64,000 nt of DNA from assembly GCF_012769535.1 (NCBI RefSeq), contig NZ_CP046565.1:650434-714433 (forward strand), written 5' to 3'. How positions within the stretch are numbered: the first letter of the stretch is position 1; every line of letters starts with the position of its first letter. Of the stretch, positions 1 through 9,921 are shown piece after piece. The DNA is from Methylococcus geothermalis (GTDB taxonomy: Bacteria; Pseudomonadota; Gammaproteobacteria; Methylococcales; Methylococcaceae). The position numbers and the translations under genes were made by a program. Below the pieces are notes generated by a model. It saw nothing but the letters and a program-made list of their open reading frames with translations, did no database searches and was not told the DNA's origin.

Positions 1-460
1 TCGGCGTCATCGCCTTGGTGACGGGTTCGTCGTAGCGGGTTTCGAAACGCAAGTCGCGGGCGGTGACGATGCCGACCAGTTCGTCACCGTCCACCACGGG
101 GACGCCGGAGATGTTGCGGGCCCGCGTCAGCTCCATGACCTCGCGGATGGTTGTGGTCGGCGGCACGGTGATCGGCTCCTTGATCACGCCGCTTTCGTAT
201 TTCTTGACGCAGCGAACCTCATAGGCTTGGCGCTCTGCGGTCATGTTCTTGTGGATGATGCCGATGCCGCCTTCCTGGGCGATGGTGATCGCGAGTCTGG
301 CCTCGGTCACGGTGTCCATGGCGGCCGACAGCAGGGGGATGTTCAGCGGGATGCCCCGGGTGAGCCGGGTGCTCAGGGAAACGTCGCGGGGGAGCACGTT
401 CGAATACGCAGGAACCAGCAGGACGTCATCGAAAGTCAGCGCTTCTTGATCGATACGCAT
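1..460 (-). CDS. guaB: IMP dehydrogenase, N-terminal part (cut by window edge)
   Basis: Oxidises IMP to XMP with NAD+, the first committed step of GMP synthesis in the cytoplasm. Read from an ATG at 460, the protein begins [20 protein letters not shown], the standard GuaB opening, followed by the [16 protein letters not shown] segment of the barrel and the start of the CBS pair ([20 protein letters not shown]). About 153 residues are visible; the catalytic Cys loop lies beyond the left edge. An insertion sequence begins about 80 bp upstream of its start, so the native promoter region may have been shortened or replaced. Confidence 0.95.
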   Translation of the reverse strand, partial: MRIDQEALTFDDVLLVPAYSNVLPRDVSLSTRLTRGIPLNIPLLSAAMDTVTEARLAITIAQEGGIGIIHKNMTAERQAYEVRCVKKYESGVIKEPITVPPTTTIREVMELTRARNISGVPVVDGDELVGIVTARDLRFETRYDEPVTKAMTP

Positions 461-537
461 GGGATACTCCCGGCAGGTAAAAAACTGATTAGTCTAACCT
501 TTTTTCTGCCGATGTAAACCGGCAGCCTTGTCCAATG

Positions 538-556
538 ACACATGAGCCTGAACGAG
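538..556 (+). repeat. Left terminal inverted repeat of the insertion sequence
   Basis: ACATGAGCCTGAACGA at 538-553, matched in inverse orientation at 1890-1905; the match continues with a few mismatches (AGGGTG against AGGGGAGTG). Confidence 0.8.
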
Positions 557-614
557 GGTGTGTATTTCCAGCGTGAGATGAGCCTGAAGGGGCGAGGGTT
601 GGGATCATGGAGAC

Positions 615-1868
615 ATGATCGTGACCTTACAGACCCAAAACCTTCGAACCCTCGCCCAGGTGCGGGCCTTCGTGGCCGGCATTGAGGCGGTTTCCTTCCA
701 ACTGACCGATCGGGAAAGCGCCTACGCCTGGATGACCGATATGCTCGCCCGTTTTCGCTACCGTTCTTGCTCTCGCGCCGACAAAGGGGTGCTGCGCCTT
801 TATCTGGCCAAGGTGACGGGGCTGTCGCGTGCGCAGGTGGCGCGCTGCATCAGGCAGTTTTTGGCGAGCGGCCATATCGAAGACCGCCGAGGTGCTCCCG
901 CCGTGCCCTTTGTGCGGCGCTATACGGATGAGGACGTGCGTCTTTTGGCCGAGATGGATGCCTTGCATGGCACGCTCTCCGGGACGACCACGCGCAAGCT
1001 GTGCGAACGTGCGTATCGCGTGCATGGCGATGTTCGCTTTGTGCGGCTGGCGGGCATCTCCAACGGGCATCTGTACAACCTGCGCCGGCACAAGACCTAT
1101 GAGGCCCGCCGCGGCGTCTTCGACAAGACCCGGCCGGTGAAGGTGGCCATCGGTGAGCGGCGTCGCCCCCATCCTGCCGGGCAGCCGGGCTTTGTGCGCG
1201 TCGATAGCGTCCACCAGGGCGATTGGGACGGCATCAAGGGGGTGTATCTCATCAACGCGGTGGATGAGGTGACCCAGTTCCAGGCCGTCTTTGCCGTGGA
1301 GCACATCAGCGAGGCCTATTTGCTGCCGGTGCTCTCCGCCATGATGGACGCCTTCCCCTTCGTGATTCGGGGCTTCCACAGCGACAACGGCGCCGAGTTC
1401 ATCAACTACAAGGTGGCCGCGCTCTTGGAGATGCGCCACGAGCAGACCAAGTCACGCTCGCGCAAGACGACGGACAATGCCCTGGTGGAGAGCAAGAACG
1501 CCTCCACCGTGCGCAAGTACCTGGGCTACAGCCACATCCCGCAACACTGCGCGAGTCTCGTCAATGCCTTCACGGTGGAGGTGCTCTCGCCTTACCTGAA
1601 CTTCCACCGCCCCTGCCACTTCCCCACCGAATACGTGGACAAGAAGGGGCGTATGCGCAAGCGCTACCGCTACGAGGACATGATGACGCCGTATGAGAAG
1701 CTGCGCTCGCTGCCCGAGGTGCAGCGCTTCCTGAAGCCGGGCCTTACCCTGGAAAAACTGGAGACAATAGCCTTCGCATGCAGCGATAATGAGGCCGCCC
1801 AACACCTCAACCAGGCCAGGGCAACACTCTTTCAAACCATCAGCCAATCCCAACCTCGCGCCGCCTGA
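615..1868 (+). CDS. Integrase-type (rve) DDE transposase
   Basis: Transposase of the surrounding insertion sequence, 417 residues. The N-terminal 100 residues contain helix-turn-helix-like DNA-binding sequence (LAKVTGLSRAQVARCIRQFL). The catalytic core shows D197 (VRVDSVHQGD), D257 (GFHSDNGAEFIN) and E292 (NALVESKNAS), a D-D(34)-E layout typical of rve-fold transposases. The frame is open end to end with no frameshift and both element ends are present, so it may be active. The start lies 60 bp inside the left end, just after the subterminal repeat. Confidence 0.9.
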   Translation: MIVTLQTQNLRTLAQVRAFVAGIEAVSFQLTDRESAYAWMTDMLARFRYRSCSRADKGVLRLYLAKVTGLSRAQVARCIRQFLASGHIEDRRGAPAVPFVRRYTDEDVRLLAEMDALHGTLSGTTTRKLCERAYRVHGDVRFVRLAGISNGHLYNLRRHKTYEARRGVFDKTRPVKVAIGERRRPHPAGQPGFVRVDSVHQGDWDGIKGVYLINAVDEVTQFQAVFAVEHISEAYLLPVLSAMMDAFPFVIRGFHSDNGAEFINYKVAALLEMRHEQTKSRSRKTTDNALVESKNASTVRKYLGYSHIPQHCASLVNAFTVEVLSPYLNFHRPCHFPTEYVDKKGRMRKRYRYEDMMTPYEKLRSLPEVQRFLKPGLTLEKLETIAFACSDNEAAQHLNQARATLFQTISQSQPRAA

Positions 1869-1869
1869 T

Positions 1870-1905
1870 TCCCACCCCTCACTCCCCTTCGTTCAGGCTC
1901 ATGTC
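1870..1905 (-). repeat. Right terminal inverted repeat of the insertion sequence
   Basis: The inverse complement of 1888-1905 reads ACATGAGCCTGAACGAAG, matching the left end at 538-553 over 16 bases. Confidence 0.8.
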
Positions 1906-1939
1906 TGGATTGGAAAATACTCCCCTCGAGGGCGAGGCG

Positions 1940-4303
1940 TCACGGCGCCGGCCGCAGCCGCAGCGTCTCCTGTGCCGGCCCCGGCTCGAACGGCAGGGGC
2001 CGGCCGGCGGCCCAGGCATCCTGCTGATCGCGGTAGTGCGGCGATAGCGGATGGCCGGACTGCCCGGCCGGCATGTGCAGGATGCCGTCGCCATGATGAC
2101 CGGGCGATACCACTAGCCGTTCGCTGGCCCCCTGATGGGGCGTCAGCACCCGGACGCAGTAGCCGCCACAGCCGGCGCCGTCCACTTCCGGCATGTCCAG
2201 CAGCGCCGACACCAGGGGCAGGTTCCTGCTGAAGGGATGCCGGACCGCCACCCGGTTGACCCGGCCCCAGGGCAGATCCTTGAGTTCGGCGACGCTGAAT
2301 TCCTGCTTGAGTTCGTCCACGCTTTGCCTGAGCACGCCGCGCAGAAAGCCTTCCCAGGACCCGCTGCGGTCCGGGACGGTGCCCGGCAGGCGGGAGGAAA
2401 TCAGCGCGCGCAGCGGCGTCTCCGCCTCGCGCCAGGCATAGACGAAGCTGGGATCGGCCTGGCTGCAATTCGCCAGGAGGCGGGAGAACACGGTGCGGGC
2501 GAGATTGCGGCGGTAGCGGACCAGCAGCGCGATGCCCCGGCTGTCCGCCTCCATCCGGCCATCCCAGGCTTCCACCGCCCGGCGGGCGTCGGCGAGAGCC
2601 GGATCGCCGGCGGCCGCCGTCCATGCCAGGACCAGGTCGCGGTAGAATTCAAAAAACTCGCTGCGGGTATCGAGCTGCAAACCGAACAGCTCGCGCTCGG
2701 TTAGCGCCTGCGCATTCTTCAGGCTTTCGCCGATGCGGTAGGCGCGGTAGCTGTTGGAATAGTTGTGGCCGAGGACATAGGGGTAATCGCGGCCCACCGT
2801 GCGGTTGTTGGCCGTGGCAAGGAAGCCCGAGGCGGGATCGACGACCCGCGGCAGCCGTTCGGGCGGGACGAAGCCGTCCCAGGCGGCGGCCCCGTCGCTC
2901 CAGCTCCGGCTCACCGAACCGTCGAAACCGCGCCGCAGTGGAAAGCGGCCGGTGAGGGTCCAGGCGATACGCCCTGCCCGGTCGGCCAGCACCACGTTCT
3001 GGGGCGGGTTTCCGGTGCGGTTCATGACCCTGATGGCCGATTCCAGGTCGCCGGCGCCGTCCATGTCCAGCAATCCGAGATCGACCCCTTGGGCCTCGAG
3101 CGCGGTCCAGCGCAGCGCCACCGGCTGGCCCACCAGCGGCTCGGTCATGACCGGTCCCCAGCGGCTGGATTTCAGCACCAGCGTCTGATCCGCGCCGTCC
3201 TTCACGCGCACGGTTTCGGTGCGCGTGTCCAGCGTCGCCCAGCCTTCGGGCGTGCGGTAACGGTCGGGCTCGGAGGCATGCATCTCCAGCTTCACCAGGT
3301 CGAGCACGTCCGCGTCGACATTGGTGAAGCCCCAGGCGATCCGGCCGTTGCTTCCCGCGACCAGCAGCGGCAGGCCGGGAAGGGTCACGCCGCTCATCAC
3401 GGCCTCGCCATAGCGCAGTTCGGCCCGGTACCAGATGTTGGGCACGCCCAGGTTCAGATGCATGTCGTTGGCGACGATCGCCCGGCCGTCCCGGGTCCGG
3501 CTGCCCGCCACCGCCCAGTTGTTGGACCCGGCGGCCAGCGCCTCGGCGTCTACCCTGGCGCCCAGCTCCGGCGGCGGGGCCTCGCCCAGCAGTTTCGCCA
3601 GCGCGGTCGCAGGGACCGGCTGTGCGGGACGGCGCGATCCGTTTCCCCCGGCGATGACCGAGGTGTAGGCGTCGACGTCCGGTGTCAGGAACGCCACAAC
3701 CTCGGCGGGCAAGGTTTCGGCCATCACGCTGAGCATGCGCTCTTCCTCCGGATGGCCGTTGAGGGTTTGGAACATGTTGAGGCCGACCAGCAGGCTGTCC
3801 TCCGCCCGCCAAGGCTTGGGCGCGTAACCGAGGACCAGCATTTCCGGTGGCGGGACGGTCTGTTCGGCCATGCGGGCATTGACGCCCTCGACGTAAGCCT
3901 CGAGCGCCCGCCGCTGGGATTCGGGCAAGCCGGCGACGATGGCCGCCGCCGCACGCTCGAAGGCATAGACGCGCTGCGCCCGGTCGTGGGCCAGCGCCTG
4001 TTCGCCGAAGATTTCGGCCAAGCGGCCCGCGCCTTTGCGCCGCATCAGGTCCATCTGGAACATGCGGTCGCGGGCGTGCAGGTAACCCAGCGCGCGCAAG
4101 GCGTCTTCGCGATTCGCCGCCGCGACCCGCGGAATGCCGAGCGCGTCGAACTCGACGGTGGCGGGATGGGCGAGGCCGCGCAGGACGCTCTCGCCCGCCG
4201 TGGCGGGCAGCGATGCCGCGGCCTTTTCCAGGCGGGTGCCGGCATAGGTCGCAAGGGCCAGTACGCCAAACCCGAGCAGATACAGGATATGCTTGAATTT
4301 CAT
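1940..4303 (-). CDS. Penicillin acylase family Ntn hydrolase
   Basis: Amidohydrolase of the penicillin acylase family (S45), 787 residues, probably exported: the N-terminus is [20 protein letters not shown], a signal peptide or membrane anchor. The chain is made as a precursor that cuts itself to expose the catalytic Ser: S260 in [11 protein letters not shown] is the expected new N-terminus of the beta chain, and the downstream [21 protein letters not shown] block is also typical. Members act on N-acyl amides, beta-lactams or acyl-homoserine lactones; the substrate cannot be told from sequence. The start at 4303 was preferred to an upstream in-frame ATG at 4378 because the signal peptide begins there and 4378 would overlap the divergent rph start. 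Confidence 0.88.
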   Translation of the reverse strand: MKFKHILYLLGFGVLALATYAGTRLEKAAASLPATAGESVLRGLAHPATVEFDALGIPRVAAANREDALRALGYLHARDRMFQMDLMRRKGAGRLAEIFGEQALAHDRAQRVYAFERAAAAIVAGLPESQRRALEAYVEGVNARMAEQTVPPPEMLVLGYAPKPWRAEDSLLVGLNMFQTLNGHPEEERMLSVMAETLPAEVVAFLTPDVDAYTSVIAGGNGSRRPAQPVPATALAKLLGEAPPPELGARVDAEALAAGSNNWAVAGSRTRDGRAIVANDMHLNLGVPNIWYRAELRYGEAVMSGVTLPGLPLLVAGSNGRIAWGFTNVDADVLDLVKLEMHASEPDRYRTPEGWATLDTRTETVRVKDGADQTLVLKSSRWGPVMTEPLVGQPVALRWTALEAQGVDLGLLDMDGAGDLESAIRVMNRTGNPPQNVVLADRAGRIAWTLTGRFPLRRGFDGSVSRSWSDGAAAWDGFVPPERLPRVVDPASGFLATANNRTVGRDYPYVLGHNYSNSYRAYRIGESLKNAQALTERELFGLQLDTRSEFFEFYRDLVLAWTAAAGDPALADARRAVEAWDGRMEADSRGIALLVRYRRNLARTVFSRLLANCSQADPSFVYAWREAETPLRALISSRLPGTVPDRSGSWEGFLRGVLRQSVDELKQEFSVAELKDLPWGRVNRVAVRHPFSRNLPLVSALLDMPEVDGAGCGGYCVRVLTPHQGASERLVVSPGHHGDGILHMPAGQSGHPLSPHYRDQQDAWAAGRPLPFEPGPAQETLRLRPAP

Positions 4304-4376
4304 GGTGGAAGCGCTTCGGCGCCGCAACAGCAATTCGAGTATACTGACGCGCTTTTCATCGGATAAGCAAGCCCAC

Positions 4377-5108
4377 ATGAGACCCAGCGGACGCAGTCCC
4401 GATCAACTCCGGCGTATCGCCTTCACCTGCAACTACACCAAGCATGCCGAAGGCTCGGTGCTCGTCGAATTCGGCGATACCCGGGTCATCTGCACCGCCA
4501 GCGTGGAAGAGCGGGTTCCGCCTTTCCTCAAGGGCAAGGGCAGCGGTTGGATCACCGCCGAGTACGGCATGCTCCCCCGCGCCACCCACGAACGCACGGG
4601 CCGCGAGGCCGCTCGCGGCAAACAGGGGGGGCGGACCATGGAGATCCAGCGCCTGATCGGCCGCTCGCTGCGCGCCGCGCTGAACCTGGAAGCCCTGGGC
4701 GAGCGCACCGTCACCATCGACTGCGACGTCATCCAGGCCGACGGCGGCACCCGCACCGCCTCGATCACCGGAGGCTACGTCGCTCTGGTGTTGGCCGTGC
4801 AGCGGCTGCTGAAGAGCCGGAAGATCAAGACCAATCCGGTGCATGGCCAGATCGCATCGGTCTCGGTCGGTATCTGCCAGGGGGTTCCCGTCCTCGACCT
4901 GGACTATGCCGAGGACTGCGACGCCGAAACCGACATGAACGTGGTCATGAACGATGCCGGCGCCTTCATCGAAATCCAGGGCACGGCCGAAGGCCACGCG
5001 TTCCGCCGCGACGAGCTGGACGCCATGCTGCGGCTCGCCGAGAGCGGCATCGCCGATCTGCTGCTGCACCAGCAGGAGGCGCTGGAGAGTTGCGGTATCG
5101 CACGCTAG
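4377..5108 (+). CDS. rph: Ribonuclease PH
   Basis: Phosphorolytic 3'-5' exoribonuclease that trims tRNA precursors in the cytoplasm. It has 243 residues, the usual size, opening [20 protein letters not shown] and carrying the PH-domain signatures [20 protein letters not shown] and [20 protein letters not shown]. The ATG at 4377 gives the canonical N-terminus. It is followed after 7 bp by rdgB, a pairing common in proteobacteria, and is divergent from the acylase gene. Confidence 0.97.
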   Translation: MRPSGRSPDQLRRIAFTCNYTKHAEGSVLVEFGDTRVICTASVEERVPPFLKGKGSGWITAEYGMLPRATHERTGREAARGKQGGRTMEIQRLIGRSLRAALNLEALGERTVTIDCDVIQADGGTRTASITGGYVALVLAVQRLLKSRKIKTNPVHGQIASVSVGICQGVPVLDLDYAEDCDAETDMNVVMNDAGAFIEIQGTAEGHAFRRDELDAMLRLAESGIADLLLHQQEALESCGIAR

Positions 5109-5115
5109 ACATCCC

Positions 5116-5721
5116 ATGTCGGGCAAGTGCGTCCTCGCCAGCAACAACACGGGCAAAATCCGCGAACTCCAGGTCTTGCTCGCGCCGCTGGGTTTCGAGA
5201 TCGTCGCCCAGGGCGCCCTGGGGATTCCGGATGCCGACGAAACCGGTTCCAGCTTCCTCGAAAATGCGCTCATCAAGGCGCGACATGCGGCCAAGCACAG
5301 CGGCCTGCCGGCCATTGCCGACGATTCCGGCCTGGAAGTCGAGGCGCTAGGCGGCGCGCCCGGCGTGTATTCGGCGCGCTATGCCGGCCCGTCTGCCTCC
5401 GACCGCGACAACATCGACAAATTGCTGGCCGCCTTGAACGGCGTCGAGGCCGAGCGCCGCAGTGCGCGGTTTCGCTGCGTCATGGTGTTCGTCCGCCGCG
5501 CCGATGACCCGGCGCCGGTGATCGCCGAAGGGGTCTGGGACGGCGGGATCGGCGAGAGCTGTCGCGGGAATGGCGGCTTCGGCTACGACCCCGTGTTCAT
5601 CGTTCCGCAAACCGGCCTTTCGGCGGCCGAACTTCCGCCGGAGGAAAAAAACCGCTTGAGCCACCGCGGCCAGGCCGCCACGCTTCTTGCCAACCGGCTG
5701 CGCGATCTGACGACCGGCTGA
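5116..5721 (+). CDS. rdgB: RdgB/HAM1 dITP/XTP pyrophosphatase
   Basis: Hydrolyses non-canonical purine triphosphates (dITP, XTP) to monophosphates and PPi, keeping them out of DNA and RNA. It has 201 residues. Motifs: LASNNTGKIRELQVLL at the N-terminus (nucleotide binding), PAIADDSGLEVEALGGAPGV with the catalytic Asp pair, and GNGGFGYDPVFIVP. The start at 5116 is 7 bp after the rph stop, so the two are probably co-transcribed. Confidence 0.96.
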   Translation: MSGKCVLASNNTGKIRELQVLLAPLGFEIVAQGALGIPDADETGSSFLENALIKARHAAKHSGLPAIADDSGLEVEALGGAPGVYSARYAGPSASDRDNIDKLLAALNGVEAERRSARFRCVMVFVRRADDPAPVIAEGVWDGGIGESCRGNGGFGYDPVFIVPQTGLSAAELPPEEKNRLSHRGQAATLLANRLRDLTTG

Positions 5722-5841
5722 TCGGGTAGACGCCGCGGGCTGTCATCCCACTGTACATCGACAGCATGTGGAAAAGCCACCAAAATTGAGCCTGGCCCCG
5801 GCGTTCCGAACGGCCGGCTCCCGCGACGAACAGAGGTGCGC

Positions 5842-6576
5842 ATGACCAGTTCCGACACACTCAAATTCCTCGAATCGCTTCTGGCCAAGGACTTCAAGGC
5901 CGAACACCACCGGCGCCAGCCCCGCAAGCGTTCCGAGCCGCTCGTCATCACCCTGTCCCGCGATTTCGGCGCCGGCGGCGAAGCGCTGGCCGCCGAACTG
6001 GCCCGCTTTCTCGATCTCCCGATCTACGACAAGGAGATTCTCGACCGCGTCGTCCAGAAGACCGGGATCGACAAGATTCATCTCGAGCATCATGACGAAC
6101 AAAGCGCCGACCGCATCAGCGATGTGCTCTACAACCTGGTGTTCGGCACGGCGGCCACCCGTCACGATTACCGGCGTGCGCTGATCAAGGTGGTGACCGA
6201 CCTGGCGAAGAACGACTGCATCATCATCGGCCGCGGCGCCCATCTGATCCTGGCGGGCCGCAAGGTGTTCCGCCTGCGCGTAGTCGGGTCGCGTCCCGTC
6301 TGCGGCGAACGCGTCGCGGCGGAACTGGGCATCAGCCAAGCCGAGGCCGAGCGCCTGGTGTTCGAGACCAACAACAAGCGGCACAAGTCGGTCCAGACCT
6401 TGTTCAGCGACCTGTACGACGAATGCTCGCTGGAAAATGCGACCAATTTCGATCTCGTGCTCAACACCGATCACCTGCCGGCCGGACACGCCACGCCGAC
6501 CGTCCTCGTCGCAGCGCAGCAGTTCGGCTTCGAAATTTTCGACTTCCGGCAGCGGGAAGCGCATGAAGCGGGCTGA
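5842..6576 (+). CDS. Cytidylate kinase-like family protein
   Basis: Protein of about 244 residues of the cytidylate-kinase-like family (AAK/CMK-like P-loop fold). The nucleotide-binding loop is [20 protein letters not shown] (near residue 35), followed by [14 protein letters not shown] and [12 protein letters not shown], which recur in this family. It is distinct from true Cmk, so the substrate is unknown. An ATG at 5842 is preferred to a GTG at 5836 because AGAGGTG at 5832-5838 would serve as the ribosome site. Its 3' end overlaps atpC by 14 bp, suggesting translational coupling. Confidence 0.8.
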   Translation: MTSSDTLKFLESLLAKDFKAEHHRRQPRKRSEPLVITLSRDFGAGGEALAAELARFLDLPIYDKEILDRVVQKTGIDKIHLEHHDEQSADRISDVLYNLVFGTAATRHDYRRALIKVVTDLAKNDCIIIGRGAHLILAGRKVFRLRVVGSRPVCGERVAAELGISQAEAERLVFETNNKRHKSVQTLFSDLYDECSLENATNFDLVLNTDHLPAGHATPTVLVAAQQFGFEIFDFRQREAHEAG

Positions 6577-7024
6577 AGGGCAGGCTGCCTCCCGCTTGCT
6601 CCGGGTCGAGATCGTCGACGTTTGCCGCAATATATTTTCCGGGCCCTGCAGGCGGGTGGTCGCTCCCGCGGCTGACGGCGAGGTCGGCATTCTGCCCCGG
6701 CATACGCCGTTCCTGACCCAGCTTCGGCCCGGCGAGATACGGCTCCAGACCGAGAGCGGCGAAGAGCAGTACTTCTATCTGTCCGGCGGCTACATGGAAG
6801 TCCAGCACTGGGAGGTCAGCATTCTGGCCGACCAGGTGCTCCGCTCCGAGGAAATCGACCGCGAGGCCGCCTTGGAGGCCAAGCGCGGCGCGGAGCGCGT
6901 CCTCCGCGAGAACCGGATTCCCAGCGAGCGCGACCGCGCCTATCTGGAATTGCTCAAGGCTCTGGCCCAGTTGCGCCTGCTGGAGCGGCTGAGTGCGCAA
7001 AAACTGGGCCGGACCCGGCCCTGA
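6563..7024 (+). CDS. atpC: F1 ATP synthase epsilon-subunit homolog (orphan)
   Basis: 153-residue relative of the epsilon subunit of F1. The beta-sandwich half is clear: [48 protein letters not shown] and [15 protein letters not shown], followed by a C-terminal helical hairpin rich in Glu, Arg and Leu. No other atp gene is present nearby: the neighbours are a kinase-like protein (14-bp overlap) and ppdK (46 bp downstream). It may be a second epsilon for an ATPase encoded elsewhere, or a protein that took over another regulatory role. The fold call is firm; the assignment to an ATPase is inference. Confidence 0.8.
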   Translation: MKRAEGQAASRLLRVEIVDVCRNIFSGPCRRVVAPAADGEVGILPRHTPFLTQLRPGEIRLQTESGEEQYFYLSGGYMEVQHWEVSILADQVLRSEEIDREAALEAKRGAERVLRENRIPSERDRAYLELLKALAQLRLLERLSAQKLGRTRP

Positions 7025-7070
7025 TCCTGCGGCGGCAAGCCGCGAACGCGATAGCTCGAGGAGATCCATC

Positions 7071-9797
7071 ATGACAATGAAGAAGCGTGTCTATGCCTTC
7101 ACTGAAGGCGACGGCAAGAACAAGCGCCTGCTCGGCGGCAAGGGCGCCAACCTCTGCGAGATGACGCAGATCGGGCTCAACGTGCCGCCGGGTTTCGTCA
7201 TCACCACGGAAGCCTGCCTCGAATACCAGGCCGACAAGGCCCTGCCGGAAGGGCTGATGGACGAGGTCAGAGGCCACATGGCCAGGCTCGAACAGGCGAC
7301 CGGCAAGCGCTTCGGCGATCCGGACAATCCCCTGTTGGTCTCGGTGCGTTCCGGTTCGGCGCTGTCCATGCCGGGGATGATGGATACCATCCTCAACCTC
7401 GGCCTCAATCACGACACCCTGCAGGGCCTGATCCGGCAGACCGGCAACGAGCGCTTTGGCTACGATGCCTACCGGCGGTTCATCCAGTTGTTCGGCAAGG
7501 TGGCGCTGGGCGTTCCCGACCACCTGTTCGACGCCGAGTTCGAGGCCGTCAAGCATCAGGCCGGGGTTGCCGCGGACATCGGCTTGAGCGCAGCCCACTT
7601 GGCCGACATCGGCGAACGGTTCCTCGCCATCGTACGCCGCCATACCGGCAAGCCTTTTCCCGAGGACGTCTACGAGCAGCTCGAGATCGCGATCCGGGCG
7701 GTGTTCGACTCCTGGATGGGCAAGCGTGCGGTGGATTACCGCCGCGAATTCCACATCACGCCCGACCAGGCCAACGGTACCGCGGTGAACGTGGTGACCA
7801 TGGTGTTCGGCAACATGGGCGATGATTCCGCCACCGGGGTCGGCTTCACCCGCAACCCCAGCACCGGGGAGAAGGAAATGTTCGGCGAGTACCTCGTCAA
7901 CGCCCAAGGCGAGGACGTGGTCGCCGGCATCCGCACGCCGAAACCCGTGCAGGAGATGGCGAGCGAAATGCCGGAGCTTTACGCCCAGCTGGTGGAACTG
8001 CGCGACAAGCTCGAAGGCCATTACCACGAGGTGCAGGACTTCGAGTACACCATCGAAAAAGGCGTGCTGTACTGCCTGCAGACACGCAACGGCAAGATGA
8101 ACGCGCAGGCGATGGTGCGCACCTCGGTGGACATGTGTACGGAGGGTTTGATCACACGGGAGCAGGCCCTGCTGCGGGTCAATCCGAGCCATCTGGAACA
8201 GCTGCTCCATCCCTGCCTCGACACCTCCCACAAGCCCGTGCCACTGGCCCAGGGGCTGCCAGCCTCGCCCGGCGCCGCCAGCGGCCGGTGCGTGTTCGAC
8301 GCCGACCAGGCCGAGTTGCTGGGGCGGGCCGGCGAAAAGGTCATCCTCGTGCGCGAGGAGACCAAGCCGGAAGACATCCACGGCTTCTTCGCCTCCCAGG
8401 GCATCCTCACCAGCCGCGGCGGCAAGACTTCGCATGCCGCCGTGGTGGCCCGCGGCATGGGCAAGGCCTGCGTCGCCGGCGCCGAGGGCATCAAGGTGGA
8501 CAGCCGCGCGCGGCTGGCCATGGTGGGGGACGTCACGCTGCGCGAGGGTGACATCATCACCATCGACGGCAGCACCGGCAACGTCTACCTGGGTGAGATT
8601 CCCACCATCACGCCGACCTTTTCCGAGCACCTCAAGACCCTGCTGTCCTGGGCCGACGAGGCTGCGCATCTCAAGGTCATGGCCAACGCCGATACCCCGG
8701 AGGCGGCGAAGCAGGCGCGCGAGTATGGCGCCGTGGGCATCGGTCTGTGCCGCACCGAACGCATGTTCAACGCCAGCGACCGGCTGCCGGTGGTCGTGGA
8801 AATGATCCTGGCCCCCGGCACCGAGGAGCGGAAGGCCGCACTGGACAAGCTGCTGCCGATGCAGCGCGGCGATTTCCAGGCGATCTTCAGCCTCATGGCG
8901 CCGCATCCGGTCACCGTCCGCCTGCTGGACCCGCCCATCCACGAATTCCTCCCCGGCGAGCATTCGCTGACGGATGAGATCCAAGCGCTGCGGGAATACC
9001 AATGGGTCGCCAAGGGTCGGGCGGCGGCCTTGAGCGCGCTCGGTCGGGCCGCCGATGCCGACGGCGTCGGCGAAGACGCCATCGCGGCCGTCATCGCCCG
9101 CAAGGAGCGGCTGCTGGCCAAAGTCCGGGAACTCCACGAGATCAACCCGATGCTGGGGCACCGCGGGGTTCGGCTCGGGATCACCTTCCCCGAAATCTAC
9201 GAAATGCAGATTCGCGCCGTGCTCGAGGCCGCGGCCGAGTGCGCCAAGGCGGGCGTGGCCGCCGCTCCGGAAATCATGGTGCCCCAGGTCGTCGACGGCG
9301 CGGAACTGGAATGCGTCCAGGCGATGGTCGAGCGCATGCGGGCTGAAGTCGAGGCCAGCCACGGCGTCCGACTCCATTTCAAATTCGGCAGCATGGTGGA
9401 AACCGTCCGCGCCTGCGTGAACGCCGACGGGCTGGCGCGAACCGCGGAATTCTTCTCCTTCGGCACCAACGACCTGACCCAGGCGACCTGGTCGTTCTCG
9501 CGCGAGGATGCGGAAAACAAGTTCCTGCCGCAGTACATCGGCGGCGGCATCCTCAAGGACAACCCGTTCGAAGTGCTCGACGTCGCCGGCGTCGGCGTTC
9601 TGATGCGGATGGCGGTGGAAAAGGGGCGCAGCGTCCGTCCGGACCTCGAAATCGGCATCTGCGGCGAGCACGGCGGGCATCCCGCTTCCATCCGCTTCTG
9701 CGACGGCATCGGCCTCAGCTACGTCTCCTGCTCGGCGCCGCGGGTACCGGTCGCCCGGCTGGCGGCGGCCCACGCCGCCTTGACGAACGGGGAGTGA
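7071..9797 (+). CDS. ppdK: Pyruvate, phosphate dikinase
   Basis: Interconverts pyruvate, ATP and Pi with PEP, AMP and PPi; in methanotrophs it links glycolytic and PEP metabolism reversibly. It has 908 residues. The N-terminal ATP-grasp domain has GGKGANLCEMTQIG, VSVRSGSALSMPGMMDTILN and ATGVGFTRNPSTGEKEMFGE; the phospho-His domain has GGKTSHAAVVARGMGKACV with the swivelling His455 and the adjacent regulatory Thr; the C-terminal PEP barrel ends with catalytic Cys864 in GICGEHGGHP. GAGGAG at 7058-7063 sets the ATG at 7071. All key residues are present. Confidence 0.97.
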   Translation: MTMKKRVYAFTEGDGKNKRLLGGKGANLCEMTQIGLNVPPGFVITTEACLEYQADKALPEGLMDEVRGHMARLEQATGKRFGDPDNPLLVSVRSGSALSMPGMMDTILNLGLNHDTLQGLIRQTGNERFGYDAYRRFIQLFGKVALGVPDHLFDAEFEAVKHQAGVAADIGLSAAHLADIGERFLAIVRRHTGKPFPEDVYEQLEIAIRAVFDSWMGKRAVDYRREFHITPDQANGTAVNVVTMVFGNMGDDSATGVGFTRNPSTGEKEMFGEYLVNAQGEDVVAGIRTPKPVQEMASEMPELYAQLVELRDKLEGHYHEVQDFEYTIEKGVLYCLQTRNGKMNAQAMVRTSVDMCTEGLITREQALLRVNPSHLEQLLHPCLDTSHKPVPLAQGLPASPGAASGRCVFDADQAELLGRAGEKVILVREETKPEDIHGFFASQGILTSRGGKTSHAAVVARGMGKACVAGAEGIKVDSRARLAMVGDVTLREGDIITIDGSTGNVYLGEIPTITPTFSEHLKTLLSWADEAAHLKVMANADTPEAAKQAREYGAVGIGLCRTERMFNASDRLPVVVEMILAPGTEERKAALDKLLPMQRGDFQAIFSLMAPHPVTVRLLDPPIHEFLPGEHSLTDEIQALREYQWVAKGRAAALSALGRAADADGVGEDAIAAVIARKERLLAKVRELHEINPMLGHRGVRLGITFPEIYEMQIRAVLEAAAECAKAGVAAAPEIMVPQVVDGAELECVQAMVERMRAEVEASHGVRLHFKFGSMVETVRACVNADGLARTAEFFSFGTNDLTQATWSFSREDAENKFLPQYIGGGILKDNPFEVLDVAGVGVLMRMAVEKGRSVRPDLEIGICGEHGGHPASIRFCDGIGLSYVSCSAPRVPVARLAAAHAALTNGE

Positions 9798-9851
9798 GGC
9801 ACGCCGGTGAGGGGGAGGGAATTCGCCCCCGCCAAGCGCGGAGGCCGCGGT

Positions 9852-9880
9852 TTGCCATCGTTCCACCGCGTCCGTATACT
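9852..9880 (+). promoter_or_regulatory. Candidate sigma-70 promoter for the mtdB pair
   Basis: TTGCCA (9852-9857), a 17-bp spacer and TATACT (9875-9880) lie 41 bp before the GTG start of the first mtdB. A GC-rich inverted segment at about 9811-9830 separates it from ppdK. Confidence 0.55.
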
Positions 9881-9921
9881 TCGCCGACCGTGTAACGACT
9901 GGCCGAATCGAGGAGCGCGCC

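Larger units (their letters stand above)
538..1905 (+). mobile_element. Complete insertion sequence with DDE transposase
   Basis: About 1.37 kb bounded by inverted copies of ACATGAGCCTGAACGA (538-553 and 1890-1905 in inverse orientation), with one integrase-type transposase gene inside. A second, imperfect copy of the end motif (GATGAGCCTGAAGG) lies at about 578-591 in direct orientation, a subterminal transposase-binding-site pattern. I could not find a convincing target-site duplication in the flanks (CCAATG on the left, CTGGAT on the right). The family name is uncertain; an IS481-like or unclassified rve-type element fits best. Confidence 0.85.

Noticed and set aside
6954..9866. A 970-codon open frame antisense to ppdK, and similar long antisense frames over rpoD, dnaG, hsdR and others
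   Set aside because: High GC creates long antisense frames; composition is His/Gln/Arg-rich and unrelated to any family, while the sense proteins carry full motifs.
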